Positions 21,066-34,100 of a stretch of 64,000 nucleotides of DNA are shown here, piece by piece. Under the pieces are notes generated by a model. The model saw only the letters and a program-made list of their open reading frames with translations, had not been told where the DNA came from and did not search any database. Position numbers and translations under genes: made by a program. The number at the start of each line of letters is the position of its first letter. The stretch's first letter is position 1. Origin of the DNA: Beroe forskalii (Eukaryota; Ctenophora; Nuda; Beroida; Beroidae); contig WFMF01000201.1 of assembly GCA_011033025.1 (NCBI GenBank), positions 242,717 to 306,716 of the forward strand, in the 5' to 3' direction.

Positions 21066-24000
21066 TATTATGGCCGTCAATTATACACGTTGCACCTGTA
21101 TATATGACCTTTCTGAGTGTGTTCAATGCGACTACGTGATGTGGACACCAGACCAACAGATGTTTCAAAGACCATTAGTCGTGAACATATAGACATGTCC
21201 TGAACGTAAAATAGACTGTTCAACGTCAACAACTCACTACTTTTAGTCATGAAAATGATGCCATGCTCAACCATTAATTTCTTGTTCAAAAGGTCAAGTT
21301 TATATTTCACATATACTATCTTTTCAATGTAGGTAATTTATTACAATACATTTCTATATGCCGAAACTGCTGTTTGTTGTGCGAATTATTGGTCATTTTG
21401 TTAGAATTTGCTGTAGGTTTACTCGTTTCTTCAGTCCATCGTTTCTTACGTCTGAGAAGAATGAAATGTCCGAGTACATTCAGTTTTGAAATTAATTCAA
21501 GTTGACATCAGTTCTCGCTGTCAAAATTTGACGTTCACACCAGTCAACGTTGACACCAGTTATCATTGACACCTGTTATAGTTGACACCAGTAACCGTTG
21601 ACAGTTCTGACATCGACACGTACACTGCATCTGATTTCTCTGTGCTTCTGTATGATTTGTCACTACCGTCTACCACTTACCAGTGTACACAATTAGTGCA
21701 GTGTAGACGTGTGGTTAGTTCAATATATTGGAACATTTAAACTCCTGATAATGACGTCACATTTCTTTTAGTGTCAAATTATCTGACTCTAAAAAGATAG
21801 ATATTAACCGGAATGTTGCCACATTTCACTCGACCATCACATAATGATCACCCCGACTCTCGACGGAAACAATACGCCATTTCACGTCACCAACTCCCCA
21901 CTTCCACCCCTGAAAATGACGTCACTTTACATCACCTTGGGTTTATATATTGGCGTGCTCAACAGTGGTAGCGAGTTGTTGTTGCAGTGTGCTCTAATTG
22001 CTAACATTTACATAATGAGGCGGGTGGTCAAGCGGCGCTGTATGTTGCTCACAAACCAATACCAGGCGAGAAATAATGACGTCATTATGAGGCGTTAAAA
22101 TAGTGTTTTGTTGATGTGGAAGCGCCTAGTTGTAGTGAGTAACGTTCTATAATATTAAATGTCGGGACCAATTATCCCTAGATTATAAGTTGTAGCTGTA
22201 AATCAATCATGCTAATAGATCAGGAGAATAATGTAGTGAGCATGAAGCGCTGTTGCCGCTCTTGGTGGTGAAGTCTGCCTCGTTACATTCTTACATTGCA
22301 GGTATATTTCAATATTCTCCACTGGGTCGGTATTTCTGATAAAGCCCTCGCACGGGTCAAGCGTTACGCGTTGTGAATCTTGTGAAGTTTTTATTGAGGT
22401 CTGTTTTTATTTGTCTGGGTTTCAATAGAATAGAAGGTGGATGATTTTCCACCCAAACATAGACTTTCACATTCTGTGTATGTTTTTGTGAGTTCATGTG
22501 AATCTGAGTGTATGTCTGAATGTCTGAATGATTCAATATCCATGCATATTCAGTACACTTGAATACTCTCACACATCCATAGGAGTGTATGTGTACCTAT
22601 GTGATCATCTCGATCACGAGAGTGTAGGTATATAAGTATATACTCGCGTCATGTCTGCGAAACTTCCATGAGTCTCAGACACCAGCTCCCCTATATGGAT
22701 TTATTATTTTGACATGCAATCCCTATTCAGGATAATTGATTGAACATGATCGAAGGACATGCCTTTTACAGAAGGGAGAGCGCGCTAGAGAGGCACAGAA
22801 AGACTAGTCGTTCAAGCGAACTGCTGTGGCATTTATTTTTCTCGAAACGATCGTTGTCGGTTGTTGCAAAGAGCGCCGAAAACTTTGCGTGGCTTTGAAA
22901 ATGTATCTGGACAGTAACTTGAGAGGAAACTTGGGCAGTTAACTAAGTGAGTTGCTATGGGTTGCTAATTGAGTTAATTCTTAATGATTCAATTAGTCGA
23001 TCTCTTTCATGCAATTTAATCATGCTTCGATCAGTGTTTTATAGTTTTATGCTCATCAGTCATCTGTTTTTATCGTTGTTTACTATATGTCTAGTCTATA
23101 GTTACCGTTCGGCCCTGAGGAATGATCTAAGGCTAGGTCATGAAATCAGAAATAGATCAACTCCTATTAAGCTATGTCAATGAAAATCTTCATTAGTTTA
23201 TATCCAACTGAGTTCAGAGTTCACCATCTGTGATCTGTGTACCTACGCTATATTTTACATATTTTAACCATTGTTCAAGGTGTTAAAATATGATGGTGGA
23301 CTATTTAGCTAAACACATCTCATATCAAGTTACCGTGTAGAGTGTTGGTGGCACAGTTGTGTCCCCTCAACTTCATTATTACTGCGGTCTCAGCTCTTCT
23401 GGGGTTAAACAATGGATGTGTATCAATTTGCCATTTTTCTGAATTTTCTCTAATGTTCATGACTTGTATCTTATTGTAGATTAGTAGATCAAGATTCCAT
23501 CCTTTGATGCCTATATGTGAATCAATCAAATCATGATGATTTCTCTGAATTGGGCGTGTGATTTTTGAATTAAAGTGATAACTGATACAGTGTCAAATAG
23601 CGTAACTTTAATGAGTTTATTGTCGCCACCAGAATGCCAACTAAGTACTATCTGAGAGTTTTTTGAATTGAAATCGGAGAATCCTAAAAATAGTTCGCAC
23701 TTGAGAAGTTGGAGACGAGGTAGTTTTTTTATTTGTTGCAACTCTGTTATTAAAAATTTTAACAACTCTCGCAGACATTCGAAGTAACGCTTCATCACAC
23801 TTTCAAAGTGATTTTCTAATAGGTATTTGAAACATGAGATTACTTTTTAACTTTTCAAAGGCTACTCCAGTACTACCAAGTTCCATCTAGTCTTTCATTC
23901 AGAGAATTTGTTGTAAATGTATGATCTCAGTTTCTTGACCATAGATACCAGATACGAATTCGCCACCGTTTTCGTCACGGAATTTTATCTTTTTTCCCTT

Positions 24001-25087
24001 GATTACGTCATCAAGGAAAATTAATTTGATACGGATGGAAATTTGAATCGTCATTGCTAATCAAATTTAGGAATTATCTCAACGTATCCCGTGTATTTTC
24101 TTGCACCAGCCCCCTTTGTGGGAGAGAATTAGCGTCAAAAGAGAGATGAGCAATCGTGTCAATGGTTTCTAATCCTTATCTTGTGTTTTGATATCTGTCT
24201 ATCTGTGATACATCAAATATGTTGATCGTTCCCTGTGACCTGTCTAAAGTACAGATATTTGACAGGAACCCCACGCTCATCTCTAAATATCTCACAAAGC
24301 TCTTAAAATTCCTCAGACTGTTGGAAATTTTATTTAATTTACCGTGTCGAGTTTCCAACACCTTGAGAAGTGTATGATTATTAACTCCTGGGTCCTGCGA
24401 TCTCCAAATGTTTAGGAGGCAAATAGAATAATAGGTGCTAAACCCTGCTGGGAAAATAGGCAGTTCATCGCTATGATAATGACGACATCTTCGCCGCCTA
24501 TTTCTCGTAAGGGCATTTAAGGGCTTTTTTGAAACATTACCTTAGGGTTTCCTTTCATTCTGTCACTTCGTGTCCAATGTTATCTTTTGGGGTGTCTAGT
24601 CTGCCCGTTCTGAAATTGTGATGATTTTATGAAATCATGCATTTTTATAAAACTCATATTCTAAAAGAAGACGTTTATTCGACAGTTAAAGTATTTTATC
24701 TTGCATGTACAAATATGCTTGTGTCACGAGCAAGATATGATAATGTTCTTATCTTTGGTTTTATACATTTCAGATAATATCAGTTTGATATTGATTGAGC
24801 GCTACGTCCATACCTTGCGTTGAAATATTTCTACTTAAATACCATAATATGTCGTTTAGATAACCATTCGAATTCATAAACTCCATTTAGCGACCACAGT
24901 TGGAATTTCTCATACTGATATTTTTCGCATTTTTATTTTTTCGATCTAGATATATGATCAATGTTTTCAATATATATGAGTCATTTTCACTTTTACATGG
25001 CAGATTGCGCCTCCGCACCACAACTATTCACTCCTCAATCCCCACTAACATTCCCACTAACTGAGCCTTCATATTTCCTATTCTACC

Positions 25088-25144
25088 ATGGTTGATACAG
25101 AGACTGCCCCCCTAGTGGACGCCCCTGAAACCCCCAAAGCACAG
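25088..25144 (+). CDS. Scaffold gene, first exon A
   Basis: ATG in CTACCATGG context; reads MVDTETAPLVDAPETPKAQ, donor GTAACC, phase 0. Joins in phase to 26016. Confidence 0.75.
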
Positions 25145-28100
25145 GTAACCCACTAAAAACTAAAATACTGTGATATAAACCTTACTGACTATCGGTCCAT
25201 TTTGGACAAAATAACCTCTGAGGGCGAAATTTTGGGGTATCCGGTTTGATGCCTCATAGGGCAAGGCTCTAAACCAATATGGACCCCATTGAGCGATTTT
25301 TTCCAGTAAAATCATCAAATTTTATTCCGTTATAAACCGCCATAGACTGTAGTAGGTTGCTGTGTTGATGTTTGCGAGAAATTTAAATTTTTCCCTCTCG
25401 ATAAATTTGAAATTTCCATGAGGATGTAGATTGCATAAACTCCAAGAAAAATTATGCAAACGAATGATTCAATGTGTTATGGCATAGTACACAAGTTTAA
25501 GTTCAAAGTCTTGATATGATAGCCTTATTAAAACCTCGAATCTTCCATGATATCCAACATAGATCATGCTCAGATAACAATTAAATGCCAGCAATTAGCA
25601 AAATGCCAAAACAGTGCCAAAATAGGTTTATAAGAGGGTAATTCTAACCATTCCCATTTCCAGGCTGGAAGAAAGCACGCCCCCACCCGCAGAAGAGAGC
25701 GTTGTGAACGGAGACCAGGAGTCAGCAGAGCACTCAGACTCAGAGAAAGTGTCAGAACCTGAGGAGAAGGACTCTGAGGAGAAGGAGACCGAACCAGCAG
25801 CCCATCTTAGCGGGTTTGAGAAGAAGAGTTGTACTTGGTCGATTGAAAACATTGAATCATCCATTCAATTCTTTTCTCTGCAGCTTTTGAATATAATCTT
25901 ACAAATTTTCATCTTCTACCGCTCATCTCTTCGTCTCAGCCTCAGCTATTCTTCTTATAGATTACTTTCCCTTGACCATATCATAATTCAAGGATAAACC
26001 TTTTTCTCCCCGCAGGAAACGACTGAAGCCCCTGCCGAGGAGGAAGCTCCTGCTCCAGAAGAGCCTGCAGCCGAGGAACCCGCAGCAGCTGAGGAGACAG
26101 CTGATGAACCCGTGAGTTTCTTAGATATTTGTGAAGTTTGTTCTAAATATTCAGTCGTTAAGGGCGTGTCTTTGTCATGATCATCAAAAGATCATAGCGT
26201 ACATTTCTTTGTCTCATTTGGAACAGTCTTGCATTTTTTCATTATTTAAATGTCAAATTTTTCTGTCATGGTTTATTGCATCCGGAGTCGATTGTTCACC
26301 TTTTTAATGCACCTGATAATCTGATATCAAGTATGATTCAAAAATCACGTTTCCTAATTAACGAACGGCCATATTAAGTTTCATGATGATTGGATTAAAT
26401 TCAAAGTTGTAATAGAAAAATAAGTGCTGAGATATGAAGAATAGGAACCCAGCGACCAACTCCTGCACAAATGCAATTAATTTCACCTGTACATGTTCCT
26501 ATACTCTACCCATGGTTTCATAAACTCACAAAGTGGAAAATTACTTCAATGATTCCATCGTAAAATTTACAACCACAGAAATTGAGAAATTGGGCGGAAT
26601 TGATCCAACATAATAAATGATGCCATTTATATGGTCCTGCATAATGATTGACGCCATTTCCATGGTCATATTGAGCTCAATATTCACAGAGGGGCCCCGA
26701 TAACACAGATCTAGCTCATTCCGAAAGACTGGAAGAGGAAAACGTGAAGGACACACTTACTGAAGTATCAGTTCGTACTAGCGATCAGACGAGCGAGATT
26801 ACTCAGGAAAGTTCTGACTGCTGTCCGGAATCAGGATCAGACACTTCGATCAGGCTTCATGAGAAAAGAGAATGTGGAGATACCGATGAACATGACAATC
26901 CGATTCATGGCGAAGAACTTTCTAGATTTTCAAAGACTTTTGATGAATCAGCGGCTGGTGAAGGCTCAAAATCTGATACGAAACCAAACACTGACACATG
27001 CAAAGAAGACTCTACTTCTCAAATGCCGCAGCACTCATCACCAAACCCACCTACTCCACACATAGACCCCTACGTTGCGGCTGAAGTTGCTGCTGCAGCT
27101 CTCATCATCGAGGAGACTTTCAGAAATTCTGATGAGGATTATTCTGTGAAAAATCGACAGAGTCTCCTGGTAAGAATGGTGCTGGTTTCTCAACACATCC
27201 CGGTATATCAAGCGCCGTGTTCTTCTGCCAAATATGTTGTGGGACTTTTCCGGCTGTTTTCATAAGATCGTTTTTGTTTTGGTCGGTGTTAGACGTTGCT
27301 TTTTGTTTCAAGTTCTGCTTTTCTCAAATGCATGAAATCGCTCAAATTTTAGTGCAAACTTTGCCAAACGAAAAACTGTAAAAAATCAAACAATAATCTA
27401 ATAAGATACTGCTATCATCGTATTTTTTAAAAGAAATCCTGAAATCTAAAGCATCATGGCAATGTTTTTAAGCCCATATAAGCATATCCTCGTAGCTTTT
27501 TGTTGCTTCAGAAATCAGGCTTCTAGTCACATTAGAAATGTCCTGTTCTGAAATTATAGAACTCTGAAGTCTGAACTGTTCATTATTGTTGCTGTATGTT
27601 CTGCTTTTTATGTTACCCGTAGAAAAGCGAACTGTTTTACTTTTCTCGCTTTTTCGTTTAGTTCAGCTTGCTCTTGTAACTTTGCTTTGTTTCCGTAATT
27701 TGCTGTTTTTGTGGAGTGGTAAAGGGCTTTTTAATTGCAATATCGGGCTTTTTTCAGTTTCACTAAACCCCATGTTTTCTTGCAACCCAAACTATTATTC
27801 GCAAGAGATTTCAACGGTAAACAATGCCCAAAATGCCTTTTTTGACCCAACTATGAAATAAATCAGTGATTATAGCCATCAAATCAATATTCTGATCTGA
27901 TCCCTATATTTCTCCCAGGTAAAAGAAGAGACTGCCCCTGAGGCCTCTGTAGAAGCAGCTGCTCCCGCAGAGGAAACACCAGCAGCTGAAGAAGCAGCTG
28001 CTGAGACCCCTGCCTCAGAAGAGACCGTTACTGAGGAAGCAGACGAGACTCCCGCTGCTACTGAGGGAGCCGCTGCTGAGGAGGCTACTGAGGAACCTGC

Positions 28101-31100
28101 CAAGGAAGCTGCCGCTGAAGAAACGCCGTCCAAGAAGAAGGGATTCATGTCCAAGTTTGTCGAATTTTCACCCGTTTTTTGTTTGTTTTCTCTAAAATTA
28201 GTTGATTTGTGGGACGGAATGACTGTGTACAGTATCTAAAAAGCTGTAAGATTTTATAACCAGAAACTATCAAAAATTAATCGTTCGATTGTCTCGCTGA
28301 GTGGCTGCACTTCTTGGATCGGAGTAGACCGCAAAATAGGTATTTTATCTATCGTTATCTTTCAGGCCTTATACAGATAAAAATCAAATATTTAGAAAGA
28401 TTTTCAATCAGTGCCAAGTAAAAGATATGCTAAGTTTAGCCCATTAGTTAATGCTTTAAATTTAAACATATATACTGCAAAGCATCGTTTAAATCCCACC
28501 TCGGATTAAAATTTGTCTGGTTGTGTAAATGGGTATTGCACAGTGCATAGAATCTTTTAGCTTTCCAATTAAACCCAATCAACCATCAGTCTGGTATTCT
28601 AGTAACTTATCTCTAATATAATTTCGCATTCTCTGTTGTTTGTCGTAACGGCGGAAACATCTTCGGAACGCGCGCGCATTACGATTTGTGCGGGTAACCA
28701 TGGTGACACGTGCACGGAGAATTGCGCGCGCGCTCATTTCTGTTAATGGTGTTTTGATTACGTTGCGCGATCTCTAATAACTTTTGAACGGATCGAAGTT
28801 TTTTGATGCGGTAAAAAGTATTCAGCTGATCTGAAATTTGCGAACGAGGTGCTGCGTAGCAGCGCCGAGTGAGTTTTATATTTGAGGGTCCAACGGGCCT
28901 TCTAGTCTTAATTATAATTTCGTAAGAGCACGTGAATTATGTCTGTCTGTGCCGCCGTATACAATTAAATTTGAGCTTGCCAAGAAAATATCAAGAGAAA
29001 GGAAGGCTAAAGCGGGCTAAGTCGCGCCGTTGCTATGGAAATCAATTTTTCGCACGTGCAGATTATGATCAGTTCTATGCGAGTGCTTTCTGATACGTTG
29101 TTGACTGCTGCGTTGTAGTGTTTAAAAGAACGGTGTGTTTACTGTTTTCATTTGAAATTCAAGTTCTGAGGATAGAGAACGGGTATGGCTAGCACCGTGG
29201 AGGACTATTTCCGACAGCATCTCTTCATAAATCTGTGACAGACGTCGGTCGATTTAAATCAATGCTGAGTTGATGGTAACGGATAAATGTGAATTAAGAG
29301 CAATTTAAGATTGAACAAAAGCAAAATCAAATTAAATCGAATTTGGACATAGCACATTGCGACTTTGGAATACTGCTCTTGGCGTGAATCAATGCTTTAA
29401 TTCAACGTTCAGTATGAGAACGATACTCGGTTTTTATTATCTTATATACATCATACAAAACTTGCACGGACAAGCATTACTAAAAGAAACCAATGCATAA
29501 TGGTAAATTTTTCTCCTTCATAAACTTTTTGAGAGCTAATTATTTAGCAGGCCCAACGGGCATTTCTAGTAACTTTATAAAACCTTAATGCCCATGGGAC
29601 CTTGAGTTCCGCCTCTGAAGAGAATTACATAGTCCACCACATTTACGTAAATGCTCACTTAAACTCTGCCATTCCCAAACCACACCCGGGATGTGATATT
29701 TTAACCGCTAAACCTGCTCACTTCATGTTCTGCGGAAATTCAGGAGGATGTGACGTTTAAACTTTTAAACTTGTGCAATGTGCAGTTACCTGTGCGGAAA
29801 ATGTGGTTGTTGCAAAATAAAATGCAGAACAGTTTCGTGGTTACAGAATTTTTTGTAAGTGTACATCAGTCATCATGGTTGATGCTGCTAAAAAGTAGAA
29901 ACACAATATCTTAAATTGGCACTTGGCAGTGTTTGTAAGATTTAGAAATCTACGCACAGATGTATCATGTATTTAATATAGCATCAATATCCGCTAATAT
30001 CGATGATCGGACAAGCGCTCAAACGAGCCATGTCTTTCTGCCTTGTTCCCGCGTGCTGATTATCAGTAATCAATCATTAGTAATAATCATCCCCGCGAGC
30101 ATGTAAGTATCCAAGTAGCTACATCTCAACCTACACACGCTGCTGCACACGAGCAATAGGCATTAGGTATTGCAAGTCATATTTTTGGCGTATCTATAAA
30201 TACCATGGTTTCTCGCCGCGGGCTGGGTTATGGGTATCAAGTTCCCTGCGGGTATTTCTATTTTGTAAAAAAGCAAAAAGCGATGAAAACACATCGATGG
30301 TTGTGAAATGCCAATTTTACGTGTGGTTCAAGGTAAACATTTTGTCTTTTTGGGCTAGCCGACAGTCGGCTTGGAAAATATCGCTGACCATGGTTTCTCA
30401 CCTCAAGTTTGGTATGAAGTTCGCTAAGAAGGAGAAGAAAGAGGAGGAAGCAGTTGCTGAGGAGGCTGGAGAGGAAGCTGAGAAACCTGCTGCTGCTGAG
30501 GAGGGTGCTGAGGAGGAGGCACCAGCTGCTCCTGCTGAGGCTGAGGCTGAGCCTGCTGAGGCTCCTGCCGCTGCCGCTGAAGAGGTAAATTATAAGTATA
30601 GGAAGTTAAAGGGAGTTGGGGTGGAAATGAGGTGTTGGGGGAACACTAATCAGTTAAAAAGGGGAGGGTCTGAGGAGGAGGCACCATCTTCTGGTCAGGC
30701 TGAGCCGGCTGAAACTCCTGTGGTGGAGAAGGGTAAATAGGTGAAGTCAGGAAGTCAATTGGGATTATAGGAGGAGTGGGGATGAAATGAGTTGTGGGAT
30801 GATCAGTTGACAGGCAAGGGGATGTATTTCTTAGTTTATTTTCCATTTATTTTCTCGTTCAATGACTCAAGTAAAGAAGTAAGGATTGAGTTTTTTACTT
30901 TTTGCATTGATAAGAGGTTTCTCACCCTTTCAAAATGCGCAAAACTATATTTCAAAACTAATTTTCATACGTTCTTATTTTCTGTGGAAGCGAAACATCG
31001 GCATGACTCTTTGATATAAATATTCCGAAATACGGCGGAATATGAAGAAACATCATTAAAACTTTGAAAGTGCTCAGATCACAGAGAATTCTATTACATA

Positions 31101-34100
31101 TTCCTGATTTGAATCCTGCTAATCAAATCACATATGGAAACACAACGCGAGGCGTGATACGAATTATAAATCAGTGTGAGAATTTCAGCAATTAACCCCA
31201 TCTCCCATGTCTCAGTTGAGAAACTGGGGAGTGTTCCGACTTGGAATATTTAATTTTCTAAAATCTTACACAAAATTCTAAGATGCAATGGATGCTTAGT
31301 GCGACAGAAAGTCCTCCCTATGACACTCAGTGACACACGGTTTCATGCATTTCGTTACTACCACACACAACACCTACTTCCATTCTTCCACTTTCTATCA
31401 AGTTATATCCTTCCACGACGATCACACCACCTTGTCATTTCACACTATTATGAAAGAAATATATCGTATGAAGAATAGCTGTTTCAGAGCCACCAATTGA
31501 TCACTTTAGGGCATGATAATGGGTTCACTCTCCAACGCCTAATTCATGGGCCCTGCCCATATTATATCTGTTCTTCATTAGACCAGAGTTTCTTAATTTT
31601 TGCCATAAAAGGCCAAATCACCAGACCTGTTTTCCAATATTTCTGGTGCTTTTTATTATGATGAGAGCACAAAACAGGTCATCAGTTTGATACTTTAAGC
31701 TTTTATGATGACGTCATCTGAAGGACCTACTTCTGGTGTAGAGACAATTGGGAGTGCCATTGCCACTTTAAAGGTGGTAGTATTTGCAATAAAATCAGCT
31801 GGAATATACGGTGAAGTCATTATCATATGGTTTAGTTAGGTGGTCTGTTCCTGTGGACTTCCTCCCTCGTACATGATTTGGGAGAATGCTGAGCAATTTT
31901 AATAAATCTCAGAATCTTCCCTCAGACACTGTATACTATGAAGTACTAGCAGGAGAGCAGGAGTATTATGTGGTGGTCATACCTCAATAAATATCTGTGA
32001 AGTGGTTTGGGGGTGTTAAATAATATTCTATATTTCTCGAAGATATATTGCTGCATAACCGGCTGAGATAGCAGAGATTATTAAGGTTAAATATGGTGGA
32101 ATGATGGCCTTGAACCACCTATTATTTCAATACCAGCTGGAGTGCTGTGGTTTGGTTATGGGAGCGCTCACTGAAATAGACGATTCAACCTCATCAACTC
32201 CCAACGATTTTGCTATGATTATGACGTCATCACAATAGCCTATTTATCTCGAGGTTGCTCCCTCCCTCCCTACTTCCCACCATAAATGAGTGGGCAGATG
32301 ATATCGCATTAAGTGGTGACAGCTGTTACTTCCTGGGTGGGGAAGTGGCTCTGAAAATATTATATTGCGAATTCATGGCAAATTCCCTAAATTCTCAATA
32401 ATGTTAATATGACTGCACGCTCGAAAAATAGCCAATTTCGTGGTTCGCAGTCCTCAATTTTACATGCCGCGTGTCAATGTCATTTTCGCGCGGTCTTTAA
32501 ACTCTCTCCTCATCTCTCTTTCTCCCGCTCTCAAATTTTCACAGTTCAAGTTACTTAGTGCCGTACTTAGCACTTATGGAGGTGTGTAGGTATATATTCA
32601 ACACATTTTACATCACTACAGTTATAGAGCAAGAGATATGACACACTACTTACACACTGAGAGTGGTGTATGTATGTATGTATGTTTGTATGTACACACA
32701 TTAGTATGATGAGAAAGTGAGAGTTCTATAGATGAGTATTATAAAGGTCACGCGCAAAAAATACACTTTTCTCGTCATCAACACACCATTTTAATCTATG
32801 ATAATGACGTCACTTTCTCATCGCCTATCTCTGACATACTAATGAAGGTGTGTTTTGTGATTAAACAGGTGGTTGGGGGATGAGACAGTTCTCTTAGTCT
32901 CTGGAGAAATATTAGGGAGAGAGTGTTTTGATTAAATGTTTATTAAGTGGCTATATTGACATGTATACACGCAGGGACTCATTAAAATTAACATGTTACA
33001 GGTTTAAGGTTTTAGTAGTGGTGTGAGATAAGCAAAATGTGCTAGTTTTTGCTGAACGTTGATGAATAAGAGATGATCTTTCACTGCCATAAAGGGATAA
33101 AATATATACCAATTATCCACGCGCATTTTTTAAATTTTATATGGAAAGTGGCAATATATTCTCAAGTCTGATTACAATATCTCAGCATTCAGCCATCTAC
33201 GCACTAGAACAGCTGGTATAGAAAGTTTTAGGAAAGTATCTGGAATGTTTATTAACACTCGCCTATAATCATCTGCGTATCAGCTTACCTGGAATGGTCA
33301 ACTCGCACGCTGATTGGTCAATGTTGTCAATTATAGAAGTTCTGTGTAGGGAAGTAGGGAGGAATGTTTGTATACATGATCCAAAGGCCAACAACCCAGT
33401 GGTTTTAAACGCAATGAACTTAGGTGTTTCAGTTTTAATTTCTCAAGGCTTCCATAAGTCTCGAAATGGATTATGGAAAGTTTGTAAGATTCTCCGATTG
33501 AGCAGAAAACTTTGCAGGCCATTCATGTACGACTTAAGTAAGACTCTCGGAATGACTTCAGAATTTTGAAGTTTATGGCGGAGCAAATTTACGGTTCTAT
33601 AAGTCTCTGCAAATCCCTGGCCGATTCTCCGAAATTCAGTCCAACTCTTAGACCTTGATCCATGTTTGAACTTTAGTTCTCTGATATGGCTTTGATATAA
33701 TGGCAGTGTGAGTGACATCAGCAACAGTGACTCTACAATAGCTGCAGTGTAATTATAGAGGTGTGAAGTGTCACTGACATCAGTAGTAGGCAGCATCATC
33801 ATCATCACTTGGGAGTGATTTTATCGGCACATCAATTAAATGTTATTAAGACTATAGATTCCTAAGTGTGAAGCCCAGTGACAGAACACTGCTGATCTGC
33901 CACGCTCAGCGTGGCGACAAGTCGGCCTTCTCCAGACGTGATTTTGGCTAAAAATGAACGATAATCATAATCGCAAAAGGGCGATTCAACATTCATGATA
34001 TTTGCAATTTCACCAAATTTCGTCGTTGCATGAATACACCATTTCGAACGGCACGTTATCATAGCTTAATAATAACGTAGGCACGGCCTTGGAATCGATA

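Larger units (their letters stand above)
15751..25087. other. Intergenic region without a recognisable gene
   Basis: AT-rich, no convincing coding frame. Holds the two small elements above, a near-direct repeat of TGGCGCGCGGCGGAGG at 16868 and 17238, a GGTGTCAA minisatellite (17890-18230), a GTGTCCATTGAAT tandem tract (20925-21065), GTTGACACCAGT repeats (21500-21610) and several TGACGTCA repeats. Confidence 0.6.

Noticed and set aside
27879-28154. Ser/Ala-rich minus-strand frame
   Set aside because: Shadow of the acidic Glu/Ala exon on the plus strand.
33443-33808. 121-residue minus-strand frame
   Set aside because: No recognisable domain, no splice or codon evidence, inside a large intron.
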